Shown here: positions 38,362 to 49,576 of the stretch, piece after piece
How the letters are laid out: every line of letters starts with the position of its first letter
Position numbering within the stretch: the first letter of the stretch is position 1
Source: Paramecium octaurelia
Taxonomy: Eukaryota; Ciliophora; Oligohymenophorea; Peniculida; Parameciidae
Direction: 5' to 3'
Length of the DNA: 64,000 nt
Assembly: GCA_905182995.1 (NCBI GenBank)
Contig: CAJJDP010000056.1
Location: 82,919 to 146,918 of the forward strand
Notes under the pieces: model-generated
What the model was told of the DNA's origin: nothing
Seen by the model: the letters and a program-made list of their open reading frames with translations, nothing else
The model's database searches: none
Translations under genes and position numbers: made by a program

Positions 38362-40141
38362 ATGTTTATTTGCTGCAATAATAAGCCAAAGAAAGAAAAG
38401 TAAGCTATGTCTCTAAACAATCTTAGTAAATCTGTGAAAAATGGATCTACCGCTGCTCCCTCTGATGCTGAATCAATTAAACAGAGCAAATGCGAGGAAT
38501 ACACGAACAAGGAGGCAATTCAGGAGATTAAAAACATATAGCCAATAAATGAAAAAGACAAAAAGCTTTAAGAGATTTAAAACATAGTTAACAGAATATA
38601 AGTATATAGAAATCAAGGGAAATTCGATATGAGGTATATATAATTTTAAGTTCTTTAGCGTCGATATTGAAAAGGCATTCGTAACTTCTTTGATTGAATA
38701 AGATTTACCAACTACACATTTTGTAGAGTGTAGATGGGCTGTAAATTATACAAAATTCCTTGAAAGAATAATAGACGATATACCTCCAAGAATTAATAAT
38801 CAAAAATTATTGACTGAAGACAACCCTAACAAAGAGATAGTCGTTATCAGATCAGAGAAGGATAGTTAACTACTTCCAGGTTTAAAACCAGATAGACACT
38901 ATGTACTTCTAAATGAGAGATCATGGACTTTTATATCTCTATTGTATGGTGGAGGACCAACAATAATGATCGATTTGGACATTACGGTGATGTCACCAGA
39001 TATTTTCAACGACGATCTAACTAATGTTACAACCCATACAGCTAACCCTTCCAAAATCTCATTTGATCCAACCATAGAGATAGCAAAATGTGAAGTTTAA
39101 AATCTAGAGGAATCAGAAATCACCAAGATTAAAAACAAAAATGGAAGTTAAATTCCACAAAAAACTAATTCCATAAAAATCAATCCAAAACCCTATGAAC
39201 TACCTTATGTCGGTCTCAATAACCCAAAATATTATTGTTATATGAACTCAACTTTATAATTCCTACTCAGCATAAAAGAATTAAATAATTCATTAATAAA
39301 ATACCCTAAATAGTAAAATAAGAAATTTACTATGGCATATCAAGAGTTTTTAAAAGTCGTGTAGAACTCCATCCCAGGATCCTCTATATCTGTTGATAAA
39401 CTCTAAAATATGTGCTTGAATAAGTTTAAATACACGTAGTAACAAGATGCTCACGAATTCTTATTGTATCTCCTTTCAGAAATCTAAGAAGAATTAGTGG
39501 GAAAAAAGCAATATAAAAGAGAAGAGTTCCCCAATGCTTAAGAAGCCTGGGATATTTACAAAAGTAGAAATCCTGACATCATAACTGATTTATTTGCTGG
39601 TCAAATAGCAAGTAAATCATATTGCTCAAAATGCAAAGAGATCAGCGAGGGATTTGATCCAATCTTAGATTTAAATCTCCCCTTATAAAAAAATAGTATT
39701 CCTAGAGAATTCAAATTATATGATTGTCTCTAGAACTACTTTAAAGAAGAGTAAATAAATGATGTTTGGAAATGTGATAGATGCAATTTTATAAATAAAT
39801 CTGTCCTAAGGAAAATTAAACTCACGTAGACTCCGAAATATCTTATTCTTCATCTAAAACGCTTTACTCAAACTCCTAAGAGTCAAAAAATTACGGATGA
39901 AGTTAAATATCCAGAAATTCTCGATATTAAAGAGTTTTGTGAGGAAAATGTAGAATACACTAAATACACATTGAAGGGAGTTATCTCTCACATGGGTTAG
40001 TTAAATGGAGGTCATTATGTGGCTTATACTTAAAGATAAAACTAATGGTATAATTTCGACGACAACGTAGTAACCAAAGATAAAACTAATCAACATCTCT
40101 CAGACAATGGCGCTTATATTATTTTATACGAATAAAGATGA
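38362..40141 (+). CDS. ubiquitin-specific protease (USP/C19) with DUSP-like N-terminus
   Basis: ATG 38362, intron 38634-38658 (25 nt), TGA 40139-40141; 584 residues. Residues 80-220 resemble a DUSP domain (RWAVNYTKFLE; GLKPDRHYVLLNE..W). The catalytic domain is complete: Cys box YVGLNNPKYYCYMNSTLQFL (the usual GNT is replaced by PKY), QQDAHEFLLYLL, a zinc ribbon of two CxxC pairs (YCSKC; WKCDRC), LILHLKRF, and the His box GGHYVAYT with Asp in NFDDNVV. It removes ubiquitin from proteins by thiol hydrolysis; the missing GNT does not touch the catalytic triad. N-terminal FICC could be acylated. Confidence 0.92.
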
Positions 40142-40201
40142 TCTATGATTTTCCCAATTCATCTTTTTTACTTAACATAATTAATCAAAATTTATATTAA
40201 C

Positions 40202-41912
40202 TCATTAATTTATTTTTTTCTCATCTTTTAAGACTTGAAGTCTCCAACTCTCTGAAAACTCATTGAACTTCATCATAAATTCTTAATGAAATCCTAAGGG
40301 ATCTTATTCAGGTATTTTCAATTTATTTATAGTATTCTATTGCTGCTATTGTTGTTTCTTAACTAATTATTATTATTGTAACTATTATAACTATTGGATT
40401 TTTTATTGATGCTGATTACATTTAGATAAATCAATCTTCATCCTCACTTAACTTTTACTTTCTAATGCATAAGCATTATTTGAAATTCTATTTTCAAATC
40501 TTCGGATACTCTCTACTATGCTCTCATCCTCCAATCTTCCATTATATTGGAAACTGGATTCATCCGAATCGTTTACGACTGAATTATCTGCGTCATTATA
40601 GCTCTTTTCTAATTTCGTAATCATCTATCTAACAGTAAAAATTGATGTTACTTTTTGTCTCTTATCGACTGATTCTGTTATTCTGAAATTGAGTCTTCAT
40701 TCAGAACTTCCTCATTGTATACTTTCTCAATATCAATCCCCGATCTCTTTATTGCTAATACCAATTTGATTAATTTAGATTCCTTCTCAGACATTTCCTA
40801 AATCTTTTCTTGCATCAATTGAGCCATCTCTTTCAATTAATGAGTCTCCAATTAGTCTAAATCTTTTCCTTTCTTCGATTATTATTATTGTTATTAAGGT
40901 TTTATCTTCTCTAATGTTTATTTTAATTAAGATACTGTCTCTAACAAGATGTCTCTTTCTTATTCAAGAGATTTATAATTATTTTACCAAATATCCCTTT
41001 CTCTTCTCATTTATTCTATCATTTCATTTAATTTTAAATCCTATTCATATGACATGAGAACTGCAGAATTTTACATCAACTCAAATATGTTATTAGTAAT
41101 ATTCATTGTTATATCTTGCCATTGTTATTCAATCTCTCTTACCTGAATCTACAATAAATTTAAGGAGGACTTATATTATAATGATGTTCTGGCGAATTGC
41201 TTATTGAACAAATCTTTGAATGGTTCCCATAAACCTCTCGATTTTAAATATAGCAATTTTTTTTATTGTTCTTGCACTGTTCCTTAAATTTATCTGTCCA
41301 AATTCAATAATTAATCCATTAAGTCCTTGGATTAAGTGAATTACAATTGATAAGCCTTTTTCTGCATAAGTGTCTTTTCTCTCAACATGTTAATTTATGC
41401 TATGTCTAAATCATTCTACTTTTTGTATCCTGATTTATTCTATCTTACTCCTGGACTTGTTGAATCACATGTCAAATTAGATTTTGAGCTAAAAATGTGT
41501 TGTTATTAAAATCTACATATATAGATGAGCATTCAAAGTCTACGAATCCCCTATTAATTTTTTTAATTTTAAAGCATTTTATGAACTATACATTGATTCA
41601 TCCTCTATTTGATTGCTTGTGAATGCTGATATACGACTTTTAGAACTGCTGTTGGTTCTATTGTTGATTTCTGAAAAATTATTTTTATTCGCCTTGTATC
41701 TCTTCTCTTCGATAGATTTCGAAATCGTAGGCTAAGGCTTGAATCTCTGTTGACAATATTTCTATGGTATGTGAAACAATTAACTAGACTCTGGTATGCT
41801 AACAGTCTGAAAATAATTTAATAACATATACTGGTTGCGATTGCTATTTTTTATAATCTTGAGTTGAAGCCTTAGAAGCTGTTTCCTTAACACTATTTGG
41901 AGTTGTCCTCAT
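40202..41912 (-). CDS. Gln-rich coiled-coil protein
   Basis: Start ATG 41912, introns 41807-41831 (25 nt, ends CAG), 41489-41516 (28 nt), 40630-40652 (23 nt), stop at 40202; 544 residues. A disordered Ser/Asn-rich N-terminus is followed by long heptad-rich segments (EMIEQMRRERDIWQNNYK; ETHQLKEMAQLMQEKIQEM), then poly-Gln runs and a short conserved-looking C-terminus (FMMKFNEFSESWR). Probably a structural or axonemal/cytoskeletal protein; not matched to a family. Convergent with the USP gene, 60 bp apart. Confidence 0.7.
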
Positions 41913-42438
41913 AATCAAAGTTCGATAATTAATTAAAATAAAATGTATTATAAATTTCCAACTATTCAATTATAAACTATAGTTTTGGTATAACTATATT
42001 AATGTTCTCCTTTTTATATATAATTTGGTTATCGAAGTAAGCTTTGGGAATAACTCATTTTAGAAGTGTCTGAGTGAAATAATTTTTTTTTATAAAATTG
42101 CTTTTCTATAATGATTTTTATGATAAAGATTTATATGATTAAAGAATAACATTTTTATGATTCTTTCTATTGAATTTGTTTTGAAATTGTTATTTCGATA
42201 ATAAATCTGTTGACGTACCTACTTTACACATATGTCTTCTCACTTTGGATTCAGCTTAATTCAATTGTTCCTTCCTTAGAATTTAAAAGAACATGGAAAT
42301 TCATCGTTCTCTTTTGTCTTTTTCATTTTTCAATACTAATATGTGAAACTTCAAAGTCAATATAAGCAAAAAAATTGTTGAAAATATTTATTATATTCAG
42401 CTAATAATCATGAATTTTTTCAAAATTCTCAATAGGAC
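41913..42438. other. AT-rich spacer
   Basis: About 525 bp between two minus-strand genes; nothing recognised. Confidence 0.6.
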
Positions 42439-42741
42439 TCACATCACTTTGACATTTTTTCTTTGTCCAATGCCCGTCGGATTCGATTAATTAAATTTTG
42501 GTGTAGTTGTAGGTGATTCCTTATCCGAAGCAATATATTTCTTATCCCTTTTCAAGATGAACTCCTCATCGTTTGTTATATCAATCGACCTGTAATGTAA
42601 AATTGGATTATTGTTGTTCGTTGGGTTTGAGGATTCGACAATCACTTTTTTATTTTGATGAGCATTGGAAAAAGATTAACTGTGGAATCGAAATTTATTT
42701 TGCTTTTAAATTGGACATTATTTTTAAGTAACACAACCCAT
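42439..42741 (-). CDS. small MGC protein
   Basis: Single exon, ATG 42741 to TGA at 42439, 100 residues. It begins MGCVTQKQCPIQKQNK: Gly2/Cys3 acylation signal with following lysines. The rest is Ser/Asn/Lys-rich and low in complexity (SSNPTNNNNP), ending RKNVKVM. No domain. One of several such genes nearby. Confidence 0.6.
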
Positions 42742-43589
42742 ATCCAATAAAATTATGATTATTAATTATATATATATTTTAATTGAGTCAAATTAGAATT
42801 ATATTCCGAATTATTCATCAATTTAAAAATTAATTTTTATTAAACTAAAGAACTTTTACGTATTAACTATTTATTAAATAAAATGAGTAATACTTTAATT
42901 CTAAGAATTATTTCTATATCTTCATAAACTCTATTCAATCTTGAAATCAAAGCTAAATGTCACTTTGCCCTAATCTGTATTTTATGAGCTTCTAATTTTA
43001 TTCCCAAATTTAATCCTTCATTATTTCTAAAAATAATTTGTATTTAATTAGAATTTTAGGTAAGATATTTGAGTTAGTTTACTGACCCCTCTTATTTCTG
43101 AGAATGAAGCACTTAAGTATATTATTTTTAGTGCCTTAATAAGAAATTGTAATTAAATATGAAACATAAATGTAATAGGGATATAATGAATTATTTGTTC
43201 ATAAATCAGCAGATAAGTGAATCATTCAAGAGTTTCTAGTTAGGAAGGACCCAGGATTGGTTAAAGGACTTTTCTAACTCGCTCTTCTTTGGAGAATAGG
43301 ATTTTTATTGATTTTAAAAATTTTAACTTCATTCTTGGGATCTTCGTTTTTCTAGTTAGTATATTAAAACTATATCTCGGAAGGGCTAAAAATAGTCTTT
43401 GTTTATTATTTAGTATTGGCACAGCCCATTAAATGGAAAATCTTAATAAATTAATATAAATATATTTGAATTGTAATTACAAAGCATTATTAACAATGAA
43501 AAATTAAAGATTTTCAATTCAATTAATATTGATGGTTCTTTAAATGAATTTTTTTATATTTTATTAATTAATTTAATATTGATTTTTAA
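42742..43589. other. spacer with a weak ORF at 43186-43311
   Basis: About 850 bp between divergent MGC genes. A 41-residue ORF (MNYLFINQQISESF...) starts at 43186; an overlapping frame downstream is hydrophobic (FILGIFVFLVSIL). They may be exons of a small spliced membrane protein, not resolved. Confidence 0.3.
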
Positions 43590-43900
43590 ATGGGTTGTAA
43601 TTCAACAAAATCAAGTGGAGAGTAGATCGTCTAGTGCGGGAATATTAAAAGGGTTTCAAAATAATCAAGTGAATTAATAGAAATCTAGTAAAACATTTTG
43701 AAGCACTTAAATAAATAGTAATGCCAAATAAGAACTAGTACTACGACTATATAAAGTACTCTATCATCATACAGTATTGAATGAATTTAAGAATAGAAAA
43801 TATCAGGATGAGCAATTAAAAACCAGAAATGACCTTGTCCACTCTTGTTCTTTAGACAGAAACAGGGCAATAGTAGTTAGACAGGAAATTGGCATTTTGA
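43590..43900 (+). CDS. small MGC protein
   Basis: ATG 43590, intron 43774-43796 (23 nt, contains TGA), TGA 43898-43900; 95 residues. It begins MGCNSTKSSGEQI, again a myristoyl/palmitoyl-type N-terminus. The remainder is hydrophilic, Gln/Thr/Ser-rich (STTTIQSTLSS; LQTETGQQQ). No domain. Confidence 0.6.
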
Positions 43901-44012
43901 GTTAAATAGCTTAGGGAATATTTGATTTATGTAATCTTTTTCTATATCATAAATATCTAATTTGTTTGATTAGTGAAGAATCAATAATAAAAGAAATAAG
44001 AAAAAACTCAAT

Positions 44013-44336
44013 TCATAGTTTGGGACTATTCATCAACGACAGTTTTCTTCTTTATTCTGGGGAGTTTTTGATGTACCCAAAATGGGTTTAGGGATTGGTG
44101 TGTTTTTTATTGATGAATTTATTGAGCTCGTCACCACTGGCCATGTGTTTAAGTCTTTTGCCAATTTGCACTTATTGTTATTGGGATGTAAAATTTTCTG
44201 TTTCTCTAATATCACTCTTTTACCCATGGGTCTGGCCATCATTTTCCTGAACGATTCTTGCACTTTCTGGGATTTCTTGGGGAGCTTGGCATAGTTTATT
44301 TGATTAATTCTTAGATTTCTGAACACGACAGCCCAT
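44013..44336 (-). CDS. small MGC protein
   Basis: Single exon, ATG 44336 to TGA at 44013, 107 residues. It begins MGCRVQKSKNQSNK, with the same Gly-Cys plus basic pattern, then a hydrophilic, charged body (GKRLKHMASGDELNKFINK) rich in Gln. Convergent with 43590-43900, 112 bp apart. Confidence 0.6.
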
Positions 44337-44578
44337 ATTACGATTTCAAAGTAAGCAAATAAAAATTGCTGATAATTTATTAATCATATTTAATTGGTTT
44401 TAACATTTAATGACTAATTTGCGTTGGATCACAGACAAATATATGCAATTATTTAGATATTAGATTCAAAAATTACTTTTTGGATTTATCCAAATCTTTA
44501 AATTCTATAATTAAAATGATGTAATGTAGAGTATTCATTTAAATTTAATTATTATTCATAATTAAAATAATTATATAA

Positions 44579-47500
44579 TCACTCTAATTTTTGTTAACTT
44601 TTAACTGTTTTCAATCTTTTTTATTTTAATAACTAAATCATTTTTGATAATTGATAGTCGGATAAGTACTTAGAAATATGTATTTTTTTAATGTTTCTAA
44701 ATTTGTTCGCCCTTATTGATGTATTAATAAAATACTTGTAAATGGTGATCTCGTAATTATTGTGAGGCAAATAGTCATCAAAAGAACACATAGCATCGAA
44801 ATTATTAAGTCCAAAAGAGTTGTTAGCATACATAGGTAACTTAATAATTAAAAATATGTACATCCACATTACTAAATGGTTAGAAACTAGAAGGGATGAT
44901 AGATACTTTGGTTCCAGTTTTAGTAGATATTTTCCTGATTGAAGGTCTTTATTGCTAACTTCTACTATCATCAAAATTGGTTATTTCAACTTAACGAGTT
45001 TATTAAATTAATTTTTGTGGGAATGAAAATGTAGACTTTCTATGCTGCTTAGAGGATGGCTTTCCTGATTTATATTAACTATTAGAAGGGATTGGACTAT
45101 AAGTAAGCGATCTGGAAGAATTTTCACGTTGACTGATTACATCTGGGTATTTATATGTACTATTTCTTGAACTTTGTTGTCTAATAGAGCCAGATCCCAG
45201 ACGTGATAGTCGAGGAGGACTTTAATTTTACTTTTGAAGTTCATTCATTTGAGTTTCAAAATTGTAATTGAATGTTAGTTTTGGATCATTATTCTTCCTC
45301 TCAAATTTATCCTGAGGGGAATCAACAACGTTCTCTTCCTCTATTGACTTAGAGTTGGATTCAGAGATACTGTCTGAGTTTTCATGTTCCAGTATGATGT
45401 TTAAGGATTTTTAAGTAAGATCCTTATTTGATGCAGCTAAGCTTTGAGATCCAAATCCAGCAGTGGCAAAAGTTCTCTTCTATTGGTCTGTTCTGGCTAA
45501 TGATGCAAATTCATCATAGTTTTTATCTTATTTACCATTGAGGATTTGAAATTCTTTATCTTAATCTAAATTAGAGCTTTTAATGATGTTTATGAATACA
45601 ATATATTGTCTGTGTTATTTGGAAACGATTATTATTCATAAGCTGATTGCTATTTCATAAAAGAAGTGGACTTGACAACTGATCTGTCTCTACTTAATTT
45701 TGTTAGACTTCTAGCACTAATATAAGAATCTCGAATAGCCAAATCATCATAGGGAAATTAGGATTGGCTAAGTTATGACATATGTAATTAATCTGAAAAC
45801 AGTTTTAAAAATGCCACTTCATATTATGAGGCACATTAATAAAAATTTAATGCCTTCATATCCTTCGAGGCTCTTCTTTTATCTATGTATTATTTAACCA
45901 ATAGCTACATTCTTTTCTTAATTGGCTATGCGGAAAAGTAAACCTTTTTACAATGCAACTTGTATCTGGCCTATATGTCAACATAGGACATTTGGTGATA
46001 ATGTGATCATCTTTTAAACAACAGGCACATTCAATTGGTAAACCTAAATTGAAGATGATTTTATCCCTCTGTTGATAAAACAATTGCTAGGTATTGATAT
46101 CAGTTTAATTATACTTTGTCAGTAAAGTTCAAGAGTTCTAAGAAAGTTGAGCGTTCAATTTTTAATAGTCTAGTTACTCCTTCACTTTGAACACTGAAGT
46201 TCCTTGGTTTTTGAGTATAAAATTCAATTTCACCAAATGATTAATTTTGCTTAAAAACCTATAATTTGATATTATTCCTTGATTTCAAATAGACCGAACC
46301 TTTTAAGATGAAATATAAAGAGCAGTCATCCAATGTACCTTCTTGAATTATGGTCTAATCCGGTTAACATACAATTTCGTAGCTATTATCAATAACTTAT
46401 TAAATTGTCCTTTTATTAAAGTGTTTAAAATATGAGTACAATAATTTGGCTCTTTGACTGACTTTATATTCTTAATTTAAGTTACTGGATAGTTTTGAAA
46501 TGAATCTATCATGACAGTATTATGGTTGATAGAGCAAATGACTCAATATTTTTTGTTTCAGAGTTGAATCCAATTTTGTTTAAGTCATAAATTCACTTAA
46601 CTGTTGTTCTAGTTCCTCCTCCTTGATTATTGCAATCATTTTAGCTAAGAAGTACGCCAAGAAAAGGAGAGAAATGAATGAAATGACAGAATAGACAATA
46701 ACACTCTGATGGTCATTTATATCGATTAAGGCAGAGTTGAACGTCAATATACTTAATACGTAGTACAAGGAATGCAAATACTATTCTAAGAAGGATTCCT
46801 CCTCTTCATGTAACAAGTTGAATAACCAAAAGCAAGTGAGGACGTGGACCAGTAATATCGCTTTTATTATTAAAATTGCTAAAAGTGACAATTAATTGAA
46901 GATATTGTATTCACTACGGGGTTATGCATGTATATTTACAATTAGATTTGCTTTTACAGTTATACTAATCTAGGAATAGTACTCAGCAAGTTGATAATGA
47001 TGCTCCAGTAATTCTGTTAAAGTAGAATTGTAATGAGAAAAGTCTAGGAGTTCATAGAAATGTATGTTTACTATATCAAATATCAATTAGGATTTGCAGT
47101 AATGATGTATGATGGTTATGAGGTGAGTTTCAATTTATCCATTAATTGCAAATGTTGAGATAGAGTTCAAGAGGGCATCCACAAGTTTGAGAGTGAGAAA
47201 TATAACATAAATGTGTGCGAGCTTTAACGGAATGATTATAACCTGAACTATCATTATCAATAAATAAATGAGACTCCAATATTTATGCAATTTTGAATTG
47301 GGCTACAGGACAACTAAAACTCAACACATTTAATACATGATGGAATGCTGTCTAATTGGCCCAGATCAAAAATATAGGAATACTTCCTTACTTTCTCATT
47401 AATGTTGATTTTGCTTTTGAGAAGTTCTGCAAATTTGGGTTTGAGTTTCCTCTGATTTTAGAAACCTTTAGTAGTCTCTTGGCTTTTTTAGGTGAATGCC

Positions 47501-47732
47501 AATAATTGAAAGTTGCTTGGTTCTTAGATGAAGGAAATCCTTTCATTAGAAATCTTAAAAATCAAAATAAGAAGGAAACCTCATGATTGACATTGAAGGG
47601 CGATAAACACAATCTGGATCGATCTACGGTCTTTACAGTTGGGTCTTTGACTGAGAAATCATCTTCTGGCTATCCTGGATGATCAATAGTAAATGGTGCA
47701 TATTAAAATGGACCTAATTATGATATGCACAT
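44579..47732 (-). CDS. cyclic-nucleotide-binding K+ channel-like protein with degenerate pore
   Basis: Start ATG 47732, stop at 44579, about 1,000 residues. Mapped introns: 47554-47579 (AAG), 47314-47336, 46087-46114, 45883-45908, 44840-44867 (AAG); one more is needed near 45620. Membrane domain: S1-like YWSLIYLLIMIVQVIIIPL after PNSKLHK, further hydrophobic segments, S5-like LAILIIKAILLVHVLTCFW and S6-like YSVISFISLLFLAYFLAKM. Between the last two, where the filter TxGYGD belongs, the sequence is ILTFNSALIDIND; the S4 region lacks a regular Arg/Lys ladder. A CNBD follows (IIQEGTLDDCSLYFILKGSV; SFGEIEFYTQKPRNFSV), keeping the Gly-Glu and Arg of the phosphate cassette, then a Cys-rich tail (CACCLKDDHIITKCP) and a Ser-rich C-terminus. 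Architecture is that of the ciliate CNG/HCN-like family; K+ conduction is doubtful. Confidence 0.75.
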
Positions 47733-47839
47733 TACCTTTCATTTAATCATAATTAATTTATACTGGTTCTGTTTTTGTAGAGTTTACTTATTAATTTATC
47801 ATAAAGATAGAAGATAATTAATTAAATAATTAATTAATA

Positions 47840-49537
47840 ATGTTAGTGGATTATAGTGATGATGAGCAGGAGATCATAGACAACAAGCCAAAGTCAATAT
47901 TGGTGAATCCTGAGGTTGATTGTTCGCATCTGGTCAGGAAGAAGGAGGAGGAGAAAGCTCTTGAATTATCGAAAACATATAATTTCCTGGGATAGAAAAA
48001 GAATCATTTAACCGGCAATGTAGAATCAATATATTACAATGATGCAGTGTTCGAAGAATAATTTCATAAATTCAATGTATATGGTTTTGCAGTTGATCCC
48101 AATGGTATATTGATGAATTTAAATTAGAAAGGAATAGAAGAGTGATAGCATGTAATTAAAAATAAGAGCAATTATCTAGTTTAATGAAAGAAGGTTATGA
48201 TGTAGATGCAGCAGATCCCCTTTTTAGCAAAAATGTACTTGCAGGCATGCACAAGGAAGACAAATTGAAATAATAAGAATTAAAATCTAATAGAGTGAAG
48301 GCCAATGATCCATCCAAAGGAGAGTTTATGGGACCTTGGGCAGGATAACAGGATGAATAATTTGAAAACATACAAATGAATGAAGAATAATAATAATTGT
48401 TAGATCAATTGGAAGAATAAAGAAAATAAAAAATAGATGAATCAAAAAAATAAGAAGAAAACTTTGTGCCTTACATGGAATAACATGTAAGTTAAACAGA
48501 GTAATTTGGAGGTAGATAATTCATTGCACCTCCCCCTGAATTAAAATATGTTGATCACACATGTTATATCCCAAAAAGATGCATCCAAACATTTCATGGT
48601 CACACTAAGGGTGTATAAGTATGTAAATTCTTTCCCAAATTTGGCCATCTAATGTTGAGTGGTAGTCTAGATAACAAAATTAAGATGTGGGATATTATTG
48701 GTAACAAATAATGTGTCAGAACCTATTATGGTCATTAAGGAGCATTAAGAGATCTCAATTTCTCCAATGATGGTAGAACATTTTTGTCTGCTGCTTATGA
48801 TAAAAAGATCCTCGTTTGGGATACAGAATATGGCAAAGTCACTCAAACTATCAATCTATAACATTTCCCATATTGTGTAAGACTAAATCCAGATCCAGCT
48901 AAACAACATTCATTTTTGTTAGGATCATCAGATAAAAGAATAAAATAGTTTGACATCAGAAGTGGACAATAAACATTAGTTTATGATGAACATTTACAAG
49001 CCATCAACACTATCACATATTTTAATTAAAATAGAAAATTTGTTTCCAGTTCTGATGATAAAAAACTATTCATCTGGGAATTTGGTATTCCAGTTGTTAT
49101 AAAACATATCAGTGATCCTGAAATGCATGCAGTGACTGCCACTGCTGTTAATCCATCGGGACTTAATTGGGTTGGATAATAAAGTAACAATTTGGTAATT
49201 TATTTATCATTAAAATAAAGATCATAGTGTATGATACCAAGGCTGGAAATTTCAGAATGAATAGAAAGAAGAACTTTAAAGGACATGTATCTGCGGGATA
49301 TGCATGTGGAGTTACCTTCTCGGCTGATGGATAATTCTTAGCCTCTGGTGATTCAGAAGGTCGAGTATTCTTTTGGGATTGGAAAACAGCCAAAAGTTAC
49401 AGAACTATCTAAGTAATGATATCATTTATATTAATTAGGCTCATGATAATGTTTGTATTGGTGTTGAATGGCATCCAATTGAACCAAGCAAAGTTGTTAC
49501 TTGTGGATGGGATGGAGTACTTAAATTATGGGATTGA
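47840..49537 (+). CDS. pre-mRNA splicing factor PRP17 (CDC40), WD40
   Basis: ATG 47840; introns 48105-48127, 49195-49220 (26 nt, ends AAG), 49413-49438; TGA 49535-49537; 540 residues. The N-terminus is the PRP17-specific segment (GFAVDPN, then GPWAGQQDEQ), followed by the family-typical FVPYMEQ... [20 protein letters not shown] and seven WD repeats: [72 protein letters not shown]17 joins the spliceosome for the second catalytic step; a strong fit in an organism with very many tiny introns. Divergent from the channel gene, about 110 bp apart. Confidence 0.93.
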
Positions 49538-49576
49538 TTATCAGTTTTTAAATTGATGTAGATATATATTCACCAA

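Larger units (their letters stand above)
36117..38499. repeat. direct repeat 2, right copy (2,383 bp)
   Basis: Second copy of 33733-36115, continuing seamlessly into the full USP gene at 38500. Confidence 0.9.

Noticed and set aside
43186..43311. 41-residue ORF before an MGC gene
   Set aside because: Too short and without a consistent continuation; kept only as a note in the spacer entry.
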